Assembly: GCF_902498995.1 (NCBI RefSeq) | Contig: NZ_CABVLY010000038.1 | Span: 1-62,264, forward strand | From: Burkholderia anthina | Lineage (GTDB): Bacteria; Pseudomonadota; Gammaproteobacteria; Burkholderiales; Burkholderiaceae | Direction: 5' to 3' | DNA length: 62,264 bases | In this document: in pieces, positions 1 through 8,635 of the stretch | Numbering within the stretch: the stretch's first letter is position 1 | How the letters are laid out: each line of letters starts with the position of its first letter | Notes under the pieces: generated by a model | The model's database searches: none | Told to the model about the DNA's origin: nothing | What the model saw: the letters and a program-made list of their open reading frames with translations, nothing else | Position numbers and translations under genes: made by a program

Positions 1-1209
1 GGCGCGATGCAGCCCGCGCGCGCGGCCGAGGCGGCCGCGCCGTCCCCGCACGCGCACGACGACGACATCGAACCGTTCTATGGCAAGCACCAGAGCGGCA
101 TCGCGACGCCGCAGCAGCGCAATGCGTATTTCGCGGCGCTCGACCTCGCGACGACCCGGCGCGCGGACGTGATCGCGCTGCTGAAGACGTGGACCGACGC
201 GGCCGCGCGCCTCGCGCGTGGCGAAACCGCGCAGCCGCTGCCGGCGAACGGCGCGGACGAGGCGGCGCCGGCCGATTCGGGCGACGCGCTCGGCATCGGC
301 CCGTCGCGGCTGACCATCACGTTCGGCTTCGGGCCCGGCATGTTCACGCTCGCGGGCAAGGACCGCTACGGGCTCGAGAAGCAGCGCCCCGCCGCGCTGG
401 TCGATCTGCCGCGCTTCAACGGCGACCAGCTGATCCCGGAGAAGACCGGCGGCGACCTGTTCATCCAGGCGTGCGCGAACGACGCGCAGGTCGCGTTCCA
501 CGCGGTGCGTCAGCTCGTGCGGCTCGGCGGCAAGACCGTGCAGATGCGCTGGGGCCAGGCCGGCTTCACGTCCGGCAAGCCGGGCGAGACGCCGCGCAAC
601 CTGATGGGCTTCAAGGACGGCACGATGAATCCGTCGAGCAAGGATCAGGGCTCGATGGACAAATTCGTGTGGGCCGGCGCCGAAGGCCCGGCATGGATGA
701 ACGGCGGCACCTACACGGTCGTGCGCCGCATCCGCATCACGCTCGAGCACTGGGACAACACCGAGCTCGGCTTTCAGGAGCAGGTGTTCGGCCGCAAAAA
801 GTACAGCGGCGCGCCGCTCGGCGGCAAGGAAGAGTTCGAAGCGCTCGATCTCGACGCGGTCGACAAGGACGGCAACTCGGTCATCCCGGACAACGCGCAC
901 GCGCGTCTCGCATCGCCCCAACTGAACAACGGCGCGCAGATCCTGCGCCGCGCGTATTCGTACAACGACAGCACGAACTTCTACATCGAGCGCTGGCCGC
1001 CGTGGCGTCAGCAGACCGAGTACGACGCGGGGCTGATGTTCGTCGCGCACCAGCGCGACCCGCGCCACGGCTTCATTCCGATCAACGAGAAGCTCGCGAA
1101 GATGGACATCATGAACCAGTTCACCACGCACGTCGGCAGCGCGATCTTCGCGTGCCCGCCGGGCGCGCAACCGGGTTCCTACATCGGCGCCGCACTGTTC
1201 GAAGCCTGA
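1..1209 (+). CDS. efeB: Deferrochelatase/peroxidase EfeB (DyP type), 5' end outside window
   Basis: Heme-dependent DyP-type peroxidase that takes iron from heme or oxidises ferrous iron in the periplasm as part of EfeUOB. The reading frame is open from the first base, so the N-terminus, which should include a Tat signal peptide, lies upstream; the ATG at position 7 is internal. The catalytic aspartate is in the GFKDGT motif (Asp codon 616-618), and the proximal heme histidine is in DNAHARLASP (His codon 898-900). The downstream motif QEQVFGRKKYSGAPLGG is typical of EfeB. A ferric ABC transporter follows on the same strand after a 62-bp gap, so this is part of an iron-uptake locus. Family and function are secure; only the start is missing. 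Confidence 0.95.
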   Translation, partial: GAMQPARAAEAAAPSPHAHDDDIEPFYGKHQSGIATPQQRNAYFAALDLATTRRADVIALLKTWTDAAARLARGETAQPLPANGADEAAPADSGDALGIGPSRLTITFGFGPGMFTLAGKDRYGLEKQRPAALVDLPRFNGDQLIPEKTGGDLFIQACANDAQVAFHAVRQLVRLGGKTVQMRWGQAGFTSGKPGETPRNLMGFKDGTMNPSSKDQGSMDKFVWAGAEGPAWMNGGTYTVVRRIRITLEHWDNTELGFQEQVFGRKKYSGAPLGGKEEFEALDLDAVDKDGNSVIPDNAHARLASPQLNNGAQILRRAYSYNDSTNFYIERWPPWRQQTEYDAGLMFVAHQRDPRHGFIPINEKLAKMDIMNQFTTHVGSAIFACPPGAQPGSYIGAALFEA

Positions 1210-1271
1210 CGGCGCGACGACGTACGACGCATTTCCTGCCGGCCCGTCCGGATGCAACCTACGACCACGAC

Positions 1272-2306
1272 ATGAATACTTCACCCGTTAACCGCCCGCT
1301 GCGGCACCTGATCTCCGCGGCCGCCGCCGCGCTCATGCTGACCGGCGCGCTGCATGCCATGCCCGCGCACGCGGCCACGCTCACGCTGTACAACGCGCAG
1401 CACGAGCAGGTCGTCAACCAGCTCGTCAAGGACTTCGAAGCAGAGAGCGGCATCGCCGTGAAGGTGCGCTCGGGCGAAGGCCCGGCGCTCGCCGCGCAAC
1501 TCGTCGCGGAAGGCGACCGCACGCCGGCCGACGTGTACTTCACCGAGAACTCGCCGGAACTCGTGCTGCTCGATCACAAGGGCCTGCTCGCGAAGACCGA
1601 CGGCGCCGCGCTGCAGGCGGTGCCCGCGCGCTTCAACCCGGCCGACGGCAACTGGGTCGGCGTGCTCGCGCGCGAGAACGTGCTCGTCTACAACACCGCG
1701 AAGATCCAGCCGCAGCAACTGCCCGCATCGCTGCTCGACCTCGCGAAACCCGAATGGAAGGGCAAGGTCGGCATCGCGCCGAGCGACGCCGACTTCCTGC
1801 CGGTCGTGAGCGCCGTGCTCGCGCTGCACGGCGAGGCCGCGACGCTGCAATGGCTGAAGGGCCTGAAGACCAACGCGCAGATCTTCGACGACGACGAAGG
1901 CGTGACGGCGGCCGTCAACCGCGGCGGCGTCCTGACCGGCGTGATCAACAACTACTACTGGGCACGTCTGCACGCGGAGCTCGGCGACAAATCGACGAAG
2001 AGCGCGATCCATCACTTCGCCAACGGCGACGTCGGTGCGGCCGTCAACGTGTCGGGCGCCGCGGTGCTGAAGGCATCGAAGCACCAGGCGGACGCGCAGA
2101 AGTTCGTCGCGTATCTGGTGAGCGCGCGCGCACAGAAACTGATGGCCGACGGTCATATCAGCTTCGAGTATCCGCTGCGGCCCGGCGTCGCGCCCGATCC
2201 GATCCTGAAGCCGTTCAATGACCTGCACCCGCCGGCGCTGACGTTCGATCAGCTCGGCGACGACAGCCAGGCCGGCAAGCTGCTGCGCCAGGCGGGTCTC
2301 CTCTGA
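1272..2306 (+). CDS. Periplasmic Fe(3+)-binding protein of ABC transporter (FbpA/AfuA type)
   Basis: Iron-binding protein of 344 residues that should deliver ferric iron to the permease encoded next. A signal peptide covers about residues 1-36, ending at HAMPAHA before ATLTLYNAQ, the usual mature start of this family. The paired tyrosines in NNYYW (about residue 225) match the two adjacent tyrosines that bind iron in FbpA proteins. The start at 1272 was chosen because it opens directly into the signal peptide; the longer upstream frame overlaps efeB. It is followed two bases later by the permease ATG, so the genes are translationally linked. The metal specificity is inferred from the family and the efeB neighbour. 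Confidence 0.9.
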   Translation: MNTSPVNRPLRHLISAAAAALMLTGALHAMPAHAATLTLYNAQHEQVVNQLVKDFEAESGIAVKVRSGEGPALAAQLVAEGDRTPADVYFTENSPELVLLDHKGLLAKTDGAALQAVPARFNPADGNWVGVLARENVLVYNTAKIQPQQLPASLLDLAKPEWKGKVGIAPSDADFLPVVSAVLALHGEAATLQWLKGLKTNAQIFDDDEGVTAAVNRGGVLTGVINNYYWARLHAELGDKSTKSAIHHFANGDVGAAVNVSGAAVLKASKHQADAQKFVAYLVSARAQKLMADGHISFEYPLRPGVAPDPILKPFNDLHPPALTFDQLGDDSQAGKLLRQAGLL

Positions 2307-2308
2307 TC

Positions 2309-3907
2309 ATGAGCGACGCCGTGTCCGGCACGGCCCGCACGACACCCGACGGCGAGCGCAGCGCGACGCGGCGGCGCCCGTCGCGTGCGCTCGTCGCGGC
2401 CGCCGCGTGCGGGCCGCTCGCGATCCTGCTGCCGCTCGGCTTCACGCTGTACCGCGCGGCAACCTTCGGCTTCGACGATGCGATCGAGCTGCTGTGGCGG
2501 CCGCTCGTCGGCGAACTGCTCGTCAACACGCTGTCGATCACGCTGGCCGCGACGCTCGCGTGCGCGCTGCTCGGCACGGCGCTCGCGTGGTTCATCGAGC
2601 GCACCGACCTGCCCGCTCGGCCGCTGTGGGCCGCGCTCGCCGCCGCGCCGCTCGCGGTGCCGCCGTTCATCACCAGCTACGCGTGGGTGTCGCTGAGCCT
2701 CGACCTGCAGGATTTCACCGGCGCGCTGCTCGTGCTGACGTCCGCGTACTTTCCGCTCGTCTACCTGCCGGTGGCGGCCGCGTTGCGCGAGCTCGATCCC
2801 GCGCTCGAGGAAAGCGCGCGCACGCTCGGCTGCTCGCCGTGGCATACCTTCTTTCGCGTCGTGCTGCCGCAACTGCGCCCCGCGCTGTGCGGCGGCATGC
2901 TGCTCGTCGCGCTCGGCGTGCTGTCCGAGTTCGGCGCGTTCCAGCTGCTGCGCTTTCGGACCTTCACGACCGAGATCTACGCGGAATACCGCACCGCGTT
3001 CGACGGCGGCGGCGCATCGCTGCTCGGCTGCGTGCTGATCGCGCTGTGCCTGCTGTGCCTGGCCGTCGAGGCGCGCGCGCGCGGCCAGGCACGCTACGGC
3101 CATACGCACCGCTCCGCACGCCGCGTCGCGATGCGCTATCCGCTCGGCAGGCTGCGCGGCCCCGTCGCCGCGGTGTTCGCCGCCGTTGCGCTCGCCACGC
3201 TCGGCGTGCCGCTCGCGATGATCGGCTACTGGCTCACGCAACAGGGAGCGGCGGCCGTCACGCCGGCCGACGTGTCGCCCGAACTGCTGTGGCAGACCAC
3301 GCTCGCCTCGGCCGGCTACGGTCTCACGGCCGCGGCCGTGACGACGCTGCTCGCGCTGCCGCTCGCGTTCCTGCTGGTGCGCCACCCGGGCCGCGTCGCG
3401 ACGCTGCTCGAACGCACGGCGATGACCGTGCAGGGCGTGCCGGGCATCGTCGTCGCGCTCGCGATCGTGTCGATCACCGTGCGGCTGCTGCAACCGCTGT
3501 ACCAGAGCGTGCCGGCGCTCGTCGCCGCCTACGCGATCCTGTTCCTGCCGCTCGCGATCGTGAGCGTGCGCGCGGCGCTGTCGCACGTACAGGTGCGGCT
3601 CGAGGAAACCGCGCGCGCGCTCGGTCTCGGCTGGCGCGCGACGCTCACGCGCGTGGTGTTGCCGCTCGCGGCGCCGGGCCTCGGCGCCGCCGCGACGATG
3701 GTATTCATCTCGGTCGTGACGGAGCTGAACGCGACGCTGCTGCTGTCGCCGATCGGCACGCGCACGCTCGCGACGCAGGTGTGGAGCGATACGGCGACCC
3801 TCGCGTTCGCGGCCGCGGCGCCGTATGCGGCGCTTCTGGTCGCGCTGTCGCTGGGCGCGTCGGGCCTGCTGTTCCTGCTGCTCGGCCGCGCGTCGGTGCG
3901 CCACTGA
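2309..3907 (+). CDS. Ferric iron ABC transporter permease (FbpB type)
   Basis: Inner-membrane permease of 532 residues with two homologous halves of about six membrane segments each, as in FbpB/SfuB. Each half carries an EAA loop, the contact for the ATPase: EESARTLGCSPWHTFF in the first half and EETARALGLGWRATL in the second. The ATG lies two bases after the stop of the binding-protein gene, and the ATPase gene starts 31 bases after its stop. The three genes therefore read as one operon. Confidence 0.92.
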   Translation: MSDAVSGTARTTPDGERSATRRRPSRALVAAAACGPLAILLPLGFTLYRAATFGFDDAIELLWRPLVGELLVNTLSITLAATLACALLGTALAWFIERTDLPARPLWAALAAAPLAVPPFITSYAWVSLSLDLQDFTGALLVLTSAYFPLVYLPVAAALRELDPALEESARTLGCSPWHTFFRVVLPQLRPALCGGMLLVALGVLSEFGAFQLLRFRTFTTEIYAEYRTAFDGGGASLLGCVLIALCLLCLAVEARARGQARYGHTHRSARRVAMRYPLGRLRGPVAAVFAAVALATLGVPLAMIGYWLTQQGAAAVTPADVSPELLWQTTLASAGYGLTAAAVTTLLALPLAFLLVRHPGRVATLLERTAMTVQGVPGIVVALAIVSITVRLLQPLYQSVPALVAAYAILFLPLAIVSVRAALSHVQVRLEETARALGLGWRATLTRVVLPLAAPGLGAAATMVFISVVTELNATLLLSPIGTRTLATQVWSDTATLAFAAAAPYAALLVALSLGASGLLFLLLGRASVRH

Positions 3908-3938
3908 GCGCACCGCCCTCTTTCCCCCGGAACCGCTC

Positions 3939-4988
3939 ATGAGCGAATTACGCATCCACGGCCTGTCCAAATCGTTCGGATCGCATACCGTCCTGCACGA
4001 TATCGACCTCACGGTACGGCGCGGCTCGCGGCTCGCGCTGCTCGGCCCGTCCGGCAGCGGCAAGACGACGCTGCTGCGTGTGCTGTGCGGCTTCGAGCAC
4101 GCCGAGCGCGGCACCGTCGAGATCGACGGCCGGCGCGTGGCCGCGCCCGACCTCCATCTGCCGCCCGAGCAGCGCCGGATCGGCTACGTGCCGCAGGAAG
4201 GCGCGCTGTTTCCGCATCTGTCGGTGGCCGACAACATCGCGTTCGGGCTGCCGCGCGCGGCACGCCGACGTCATCATCGCGTCGACGAACTGCTCGAGAT
4301 GGTCGGGCTGCCCGCATCGTATGCGAGCCGCATGCCGCAACAACTGTCCGGCGGACAGCAGCAGCGCGTCGCGCTGGCGCGCGCACTCGCGCCCGAACCG
4401 TCGCTCGTGATCCTCGACGAGCCGTTCTCCGCACTCGATACGTCGCTGCGGCACGAAACGCGCAGCGCGGTCGCCGATGCCCTCGCCGCGGCAGGCGCGA
4501 CGTCGGTGCTCGTCACGCACGATCAGCCCGAAGCCATGACGCTCGGCGATGAAGTCGCGGTGATGTGGCAGGGCCGGCTCGTGCAGACCGCCGCGCCGCA
4601 GACGCTGTACCGGCAGCCCGTCACGCGCGACATCGCGTCGTTCGTCGGGCAGGCCGTGCTGCTCGCGGGCCGCGTGCGCGACGGGCGCATCGTCTGCGTG
4701 CTCGGCGAGCTGCCGCTCGTCGCGCCGCTGCCCGACGGGCCGGCCGACGCGATGCTGCGTCCGGAACAGATCGGCATCGTGCCCGCCGCACAGGCCGGCA
4801 CCGCGGGCAGTCATGCCGCGCGGGTGGAAGCCACGCAGTTCGCCGGGCAGGACGCCGACGTGCTCGTGCGGCTCGATGCCGATGCCGACACGCTTGTACG
4901 TGCGCGCGTGCCGGGACATCGGTGTCCGGCCGTCGGCGCGCGCGTCGCGCTCGTCGTCGACGGCGCGGTGATGGCGTACGCGCGCTGA
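3939..4988 (+). CDS. Ferric iron ABC transporter ATP-binding protein (FbpC type)
   Basis: ATPase of 349 residues that powers the permease encoded upstream. It shows Walker A GPSGSGKTT, the signature LSGGQQQRVALARAL, Walker B LVILDEPFSALD and the H-loop VTHDQ. A C-terminal regulatory TOBE-like extension of about 110 residues is present, as in FbpC and MalK relatives. The start was placed at MSELRIHG because the ABC fold begins there; the upstream part of the frame overlaps the permease gene. It ends 13 bases before the convergent SRPBCC gene. Confidence 0.92.
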   Translation: MSELRIHGLSKSFGSHTVLHDIDLTVRRGSRLALLGPSGSGKTTLLRVLCGFEHAERGTVEIDGRRVAAPDLHLPPEQRRIGYVPQEGALFPHLSVADNIAFGLPRAARRRHHRVDELLEMVGLPASYASRMPQQLSGGQQQRVALARALAPEPSLVILDEPFSALDTSLRHETRSAVADALAAAGATSVLVTHDQPEAMTLGDEVAVMWQGRLVQTAAPQTLYRQPVTRDIASFVGQAVLLAGRVRDGRIVCVLGELPLVAPLPDGPADAMLRPEQIGIVPAAQAGTAGSHAARVEATQFAGQDADVLVRLDADADTLVRARVPGHRCPAVGARVALVVDGAVMAYAR

Positions 4989-5001
4989 CCGGCGCGCCGG
5001 C

Positions 5002-5517
5002 TCACACGTCGGCGCAGTCCGCGCCCGCGGCCGGCCGGAAGGTGCGGCCGGCCGTTTCGACTTCGGCGCCGAGCCGGCGCGCGAGGCCTTTCGCGCCTTC
5101 GCGCATCACGACGTCGTGATTCCATCTGAACAGCGGGCGCGCAACCGGCTCCAGCCAGTTCATCCAGCGCTCGCGGGTGCGAATGTGCCAGTCGTAGCGC
5201 ACGACGGTGCGCGTGCCGTCGGCGACGAACGACCAGCATCCGTCGCCTTCGATCGCGCCGCTCGCGCGGCCTTCGAGCACGTGAGGCGGCTCGATGCGCC
5301 GCACGCGCATGTCGAAGGTCAGCCGGTACGGCAGCGCGCCCTTCCACGTATAGCGCTGCAGCGCGCCGACGCCGCGGGCGTCGCCACGCTCGATCTCGAC
5401 GGTCCGCACGGCGCTCTTCCACCAGTCGGGCCAGCGGTCGACCTGGTAGATCGCCTCCCAGACGACCGCGAGCGGCGCATCCACGCGCCACGTCGTCGAA
5501 AACCGGTATTCCGCCAT
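5002..5517 (-). CDS. SRPBCC/START-like polyketide-cyclase family protein
   Basis: Protein of 171 residues with the SRPBCC fold; N-terminal sequence MAEYRFSTTWRVDAPLAVVWE and the following WPDWW segment are typical of polyketide cyclase/dehydrase-like proteins that bind hydrophobic ligands. No catalytic residues can be assigned. A GGAGG ribosome site lies five bases before this ATG, which supports the start over the longer open frame. It is the last gene of the ECF sigma operon, 38 bases after the LolA-like gene. A role in the sigma-controlled envelope response is inferred only from position. Confidence 0.8.
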   Translation of the reverse strand: MAEYRFSTTWRVDAPLAVVWEAIYQVDRWPDWWKSAVRTVEIERGDARGVGALQRYTWKGALPYRLTFDMRVRRIEPPHVLEGRASGAIEGDGCWSFVADGTRTVVRYDWHIRTRERWMNWLEPVARPLFRWNHDVVMREGAKGLARRLGAEVETAGRTFRPAAGADCADV

Positions 5518-5555
5518 GCCGCCTCCGGCGTGTCGTGCGCGTGCATGAAGCGCGA

Positions 5556-6188
5556 TCAGGGCGCGAAAAAGCGTGCGGGAAACGCGACGTCGATCTCGAC
5601 GTCGTCGAGCGTCACGGTTTCGAGCGGCTCGCCGTCGCCATCCGCGAAACTGACGACCTTCAACGGGAAGCCGTCCTCGATGTCGAGCCACAGCTCGTAG
5701 CGATGCACGCCGTGGATCGCATGCGCGGGCGCGCCCGTCACCGATACGCGCAGCGCGGTGCGGCCGCCGACGGTTTCCTCGCCCGCGGTCACCGTCGCCC
5801 CGCCCTGCTGCAGCGCATGGACGTTGCGCAGCAGCGCGCCGACGTCCGAGTGGTCGACACGGTGGCCGCTGCGATCGCGCACGAGCGGATTGGACGGCGA
5901 CAGCGTCAGCGCAGGCAGTGCGTGTTCGCCGAACGGACGCAGCCGGACCTTGCCTTCGCCGGGATCGTAGGCGAGCACCGCGCCGTGATGCGGCGACACG
6001 AAATCCATCCGGACGAAGCCGGGTTTCAGGTAGGCGTAGTGAATCTCGGTGCGCTCGCCGCTTCTCCCCGACGCGCGAATCGTCGCGCGGTACGACTGGA
6101 CGTGGTCGAAATGCGCCTGCGCGACGGTCACGGGATCGGCTGTCATGCTCGCTCCTATCAGGCTCGCGGCCAGCAATGCGGCGATCAT
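5556..6188 (-). CDS. LolA-fold periplasmic protein (outer-membrane lipoprotein-sorting-like)
   Basis: Protein of 210 residues with a short signal sequence (MIAALLAASLIGASMTA) followed by a LolA/LolB-like beta-sheet region. Features such as the repeated AHFDHVQSYRATI and ELWLDIEDGFPLKV strands are typical of the family annotated as lipoprotein-sorting or DUF1571 proteins. Its ATG overlaps the stop of the cupredoxin gene by four bases, and GAGG stands seven bases upstream, so translation is coupled. It probably binds lipid or lipoprotein in the periplasm, but the ligand is unknown. Exact family assignment is tentative. Confidence 0.7.
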   Translation of the reverse strand: MIAALLAASLIGASMTADPVTVAQAHFDHVQSYRATIRASGRSGERTEIHYAYLKPGFVRMDFVSPHHGAVLAYDPGEGKVRLRPFGEHALPALTLSPSNPLVRDRSGHRVDHSDVGALLRNVHALQQGGATVTAGEETVGGRTALRVSVTGAPAHAIHGVHRYELWLDIEDGFPLKVVSFADGDGEPLETVTLDDVEIDVAFPARFFAP

Positions 6189-6604
6189 GGCGCCGCCTCG
6201 ACGTCGAGCACGCCTTCCATCCCGCGCTCGCGATGGCTGCGCAAGAACAGCAGCCGATGCGTGCAATAGTAGGCGAAACGACCGGGCGTCGTCGGCGTGA
6301 AGCGGAAGGTGCGCGGCGTCGTGGCCAGTTCGGTGTGCATCGCGATGCCGGCCTGCGGCGCATCGATTTCGAAACTGTGCGGCACGAGACCCGGTTCGGC
6401 CGATACGGTCAGTTCGACCGGCACGTGCGCGCGGACGATCACGTGGTTCGGACGAAAGAAATAGCTGCCGCCGACGATGCTCACCCGCTGCACGCCATCG
6501 GCGTCGACCGGCACGTGAACCGGAGCATCGCCGTCCGCCCGCGCGAGCCCCACGCCTGCCGCGAGTACCGCCACAGCCAACGTCATCGCCGTCTTCGCGT
6601 TCAT
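6185..6604 (-). CDS. Secreted cupredoxin-domain protein
   Basis: Protein of 139 residues with an N-terminal signal peptide (MNAKTAMTLAVAVLAAGVGLARA) and a single cupredoxin domain. Likely copper ligands are the histidine in VPHSFEI and the Cys, His and Met in the C-terminal stretch from YYCTH to HRERGMEG. The spacing between Cys and the second His is nine residues, longer than in plastocyanin. It lies between the anti-sigma gene (28-base gap) and the LolA-like gene (4-base overlap). GGGAG stands seven bases before the ATG. Periplasmic electron transfer or copper sensing are possible roles; neither can be decided from sequence. Confidence 0.8.
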   Translation of the reverse strand: MNAKTAMTLAVAVLAAGVGLARADGDAPVHVPVDADGVQRVSIVGGSYFFRPNHVIVRAHVPVELTVSAEPGLVPHSFEIDAPQAGIAMHTELATTPRTFRFTPTTPGRFAYYCTHRLLFLRSHRERGMEGVLDVEAAP

Positions 6605-6632
6605 GCCTTGCTCCCTGCCGGTGCCGCGCGCG

Positions 6633-7424
6633 TCATCCCTTCCATGCATCCGTCGGCCCGCCGAGCGCGCCGCACGCGTCGATCGCGAGCGCGCGCAGCC
6701 GCCGTTCGTCGCCTCGGCCGGACAGCGCATAACCCATGCCGCGATCCGACCAGAAATACGTGTAGCGGCCATCCGCCGACATCGCCTGCGGCGCGAGCCG
6801 CCGCGCATCGTAAGCCGTCATGTACAACGTCACGCGCGCGCCGTCCGCACGCTGATACATCAGTTGCGCGGCCGGCCCCGCGTCGCCCGGCAGCAGTCGG
6901 CCGCCCAGCAGCGCATAGCCGTATTCGTCAAGCGACGGCGCACGCACGGTCCGGCCGAGACGCGCGGACAGCCATCCGCCCAGACGCGCCGGATCGCGGG
7001 CGTCGATTTCGACCGGATGGTCGCGATCGACCGCATATACGGCATAGGCGGCATCCGCGCGCGCGGCAAACGCCGGCTGGACGCCGAACGCCGTCCAGCC
7101 CGCATGCAGCGCAATGCCGATCACCAGCCCGGCCGCCAGCCCCGCGAATGCATACGCGACCCCGCGCCGGCGCGACGCGCGCCGCTGCACGAACAGCGCC
7201 GGCGCGGCGGCCGGCAACGGAAACAGCGCGTGCAACGCATCGCGCTGCGCGCCGTAATGCGCGAATCGGCCGGCTTCGCGCGGATCGGCCTGCAGCCGCT
7301 CGAGCACCTCGCGGCGCGCCGCCCCGGACAGCTCGCCGTCGAGCAGCGCGGACAGCAGCTGGGCCGAGGCATCGGCGCCGTCGTCCCGGTCGTTCGAAGG
7401 TCTGCGCGGATCGTCGTCCATCAT
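6633..7424 (-). CDS. Membrane anti-sigma factor
   Basis: Protein of 263 residues. The N-terminal part (about 20-75, LLSALLDGELSGAARREV) resembles the sigma-binding helices of anti-sigma factors; one membrane helix lies at about 89-110; the remaining 150 residues would be periplasmic. The gene starts inside the last codons of the sigma factor gene (4-base ATGA overlap), the usual arrangement for a cognate pair. No zinc-binding HxxxCxxC motif is visible, so it is not a ZAS-type anti-sigma factor. It presumably holds the sigma factor at the membrane until an envelope signal is sensed by the periplasmic part. Confidence 0.85.
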   Translation of the reverse strand: MMDDDPRRPSNDRDDGADASAQLLSALLDGELSGAARREVLERLQADPREAGRFAHYGAQRDALHALFPLPAAAPALFVQRRASRRRGVAYAFAGLAAGLVIGIALHAGWTAFGVQPAFAARADAAYAVYAVDRDHPVEIDARDPARLGGWLSARLGRTVRAPSLDEYGYALLGGRLLPGDAGPAAQLMYQRADGARVTLYMTAYDARRLAPQAMSADGRYTYFWSDRGMGYALSGRGDERRLRALAIDACGALGGPTDAWKG

Positions 7425-7936
7425 GTCTTCCCGATCACCCTGAGTGCAGCCGCGCGGTGCGCGGGCTGCTCGCCGGACAGTAGCGCACGCATCTGTTCGC
7501 GCGCCCGCGACAGCCGCGACATCACCGTCCCCACCGGCACGCCCAGCACCTGTGCTGCGTCGCGGTAGCTCAATTCCTCGAGCGCGACCAGCAGCAGCAC
7601 CTCGCGCTGCTCGACCGGCAGCCGGTACAACGCGCGCTGCACGTCGCGCAACATCAGGCCGCCGACCTCGTCATCGGGTGCAGCCATCGTCTGCCAGGGC
7701 GCGGTCGCATCGTCGACCGCGAACTCGCGCCGCGCGCGCAACTGGTCGATGAAGCGGTGGCGCAGCAGCGTCAGCAGCCACGCGCGCAGGTTGCCGCCAT
7801 CGCGCGGCGGCCGGTTCAGCGCGCGCTCGAGCGTGTCCTGCACGAGATCGTCCGCCCAGGCCCGGTCGCCCGTCAACGCGCGCGCATACCGCGTGAGATG
7901 CGGCAGCCATACCAGCAGATCCGATTCGTAGCTCAT
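7421..7936 (-). CDS. ECF-family RNA polymerase sigma factor
   Basis: Protein of 171 residues with only sigma regions 2 and 4. Region 2 contains the DLVQDTLERAL core-binding segment (about residue 30-40), and region 4 has the helix-turn-helix ELSYRDAAQVLGVPVGTVMSRLSRAR near the C-terminus. It should direct polymerase to a small regulon, probably including its own operon. It is followed with overlap by the anti-sigma gene and preceded 43 bases upstream by a secreted PF03640-type gene, a neighbour seen with some ECF groups. Stimulus and targets are unknown. Confidence 0.93.
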   Translation of the reverse strand: MSYESDLLVWLPHLTRYARALTGDRAWADDLVQDTLERALNRPPRDGGNLRAWLLTLLRHRFIDQLRARREFAVDDATAPWQTMAAPDDEVGGLMLRDVQRALYRLPVEQREVLLLVALEELSYRDAAQVLGVPVGTVMSRLSRAREQMRALLSGEQPAHRAAALRVIGKT

Positions 7937-7979
7937 CCGGATGCCTCGCGCGTCGCCGCGCCGTCACTCCGTCGGTCGC

Positions 7980-8339
7980 TCAGGGACGCGCGACGTGCCA
8001 CATCCCGCCGACCCCGTCGCCGCCCGCGTCGCCGGCCTTGCGGTCCATCTTCCAGCGATACAGCGGGCGGCCGTGATATGCCCATTGCTTCTTGCCGTCG
8101 CCGCGCACCACGAGGCTCAGTGCGCCCGACGCCTTGTCGTAGCCGTCGGCGAGCACCGGCGGCCAGTTGACCGCGCACGCGCCGGTGCACGTGCTCTTGC
8201 CCGGCGCGTCGTGATCGAACACGTACAGCGTCATGTGATCTTCGTCGATCAGTTTCCCGTCGACGGTCTGCGGCGGCTCCGCGGCGGCGGGCCGCGCGAT
8301 CGCGGCAGTCAGCGCGACGGCGAACAGCATCGTCTTCAT
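7980..8339 (-). CDS. Secreted protein with Yx(FWY)xxD repeats (COG4315/PF03640)
   Basis: Protein of 119 residues with a signal peptide (MKTMLFAVALTAAIARPAAA). The mature part carries the family hallmark TLYVFDHDAPGKSTC and a second related unit LYRWKMDRKAGD, plus the CTGACAVNWPPV cysteine pair. The start was set at MKTMLF because AGGGAG stands eight bases upstream; a longer start six codons earlier lacks such a site. First gene of the ECF operon. Family members are secreted or lipid-anchored and of unknown function; no lipobox is seen here. Confidence 0.85.
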   Translation of the reverse strand: MKTMLFAVALTAAIARPAAAEPPQTVDGKLIDEDHMTLYVFDHDAPGKSTCTGACAVNWPPVLADGYDKASGALSLVVRGDGKKQWAYHGRPLYRWKMDRKAGDAGGDGVGGMWHVARP

Positions 8340-8442
8340 TCCCGTTCTCCCTGGCATGGCATGACGGCACGGCGCCGACGCACGGGACGGTCGACTTCGT
8401 CATGACCATTATCCCGCCGCTCGATCGCGCCGCGACTCGGTA

Positions 8443-8472
8443 TGTAAACGGACGGGCCCGGCCGGTTATTCC
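8443..8472 (-). promoter_or_regulatory. Candidate ECF-type promoter of the sigma operon
   Basis: On the minus strand a GGAATAA element (8466-8472) is separated by 16 bases from GTTTACA (8443-8449), resembling the GGAAC-type -35 of ECF promoters. Transcription would start near 8436, about 97 bases before the first gene. The -10 half does not match a known consensus, so this is a hypothesis for autoregulation. Confidence 0.3.
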
Positions 8473-8549
8473 ATACCGCCCCGCAATGTGGCTGGCGGCA
8501 AGCACGCACCGGCCATTCATCCGACGAACGCATTCGGGGATCCAACGAA

Positions 8550-8581
8550 AACGCGGCATGACATTGCTGTCATGCCGCGTT
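8550..8581 (-). terminator. Rho-independent terminator of the repeat-protein gene
   Basis: A perfect 13-bp inverted repeat (8550-8562 with 8569-8581, six-base loop) starts 54 bases after the stop of the repeat-protein gene. On the minus strand it is followed by TTCGTT, with further T residues in the stem end, giving a plausible intrinsic terminator for that gene. Confidence 0.8.
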
Positions 8582-8635
8582 GCGCGACCCGGTTCGCGCG
8601 GCTGACGATGCGTCGCCGCCGCGCGTTCGCGCCGG

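Noticed and set aside
2249..4114. Long minus-strand open frame (621 codons) opposite the iron permease
   Set aside because: Arg/Glu/Ala-rich translation typical of the antisense of high-GC genes; the opposite strand encodes a clear permease and ATPase.
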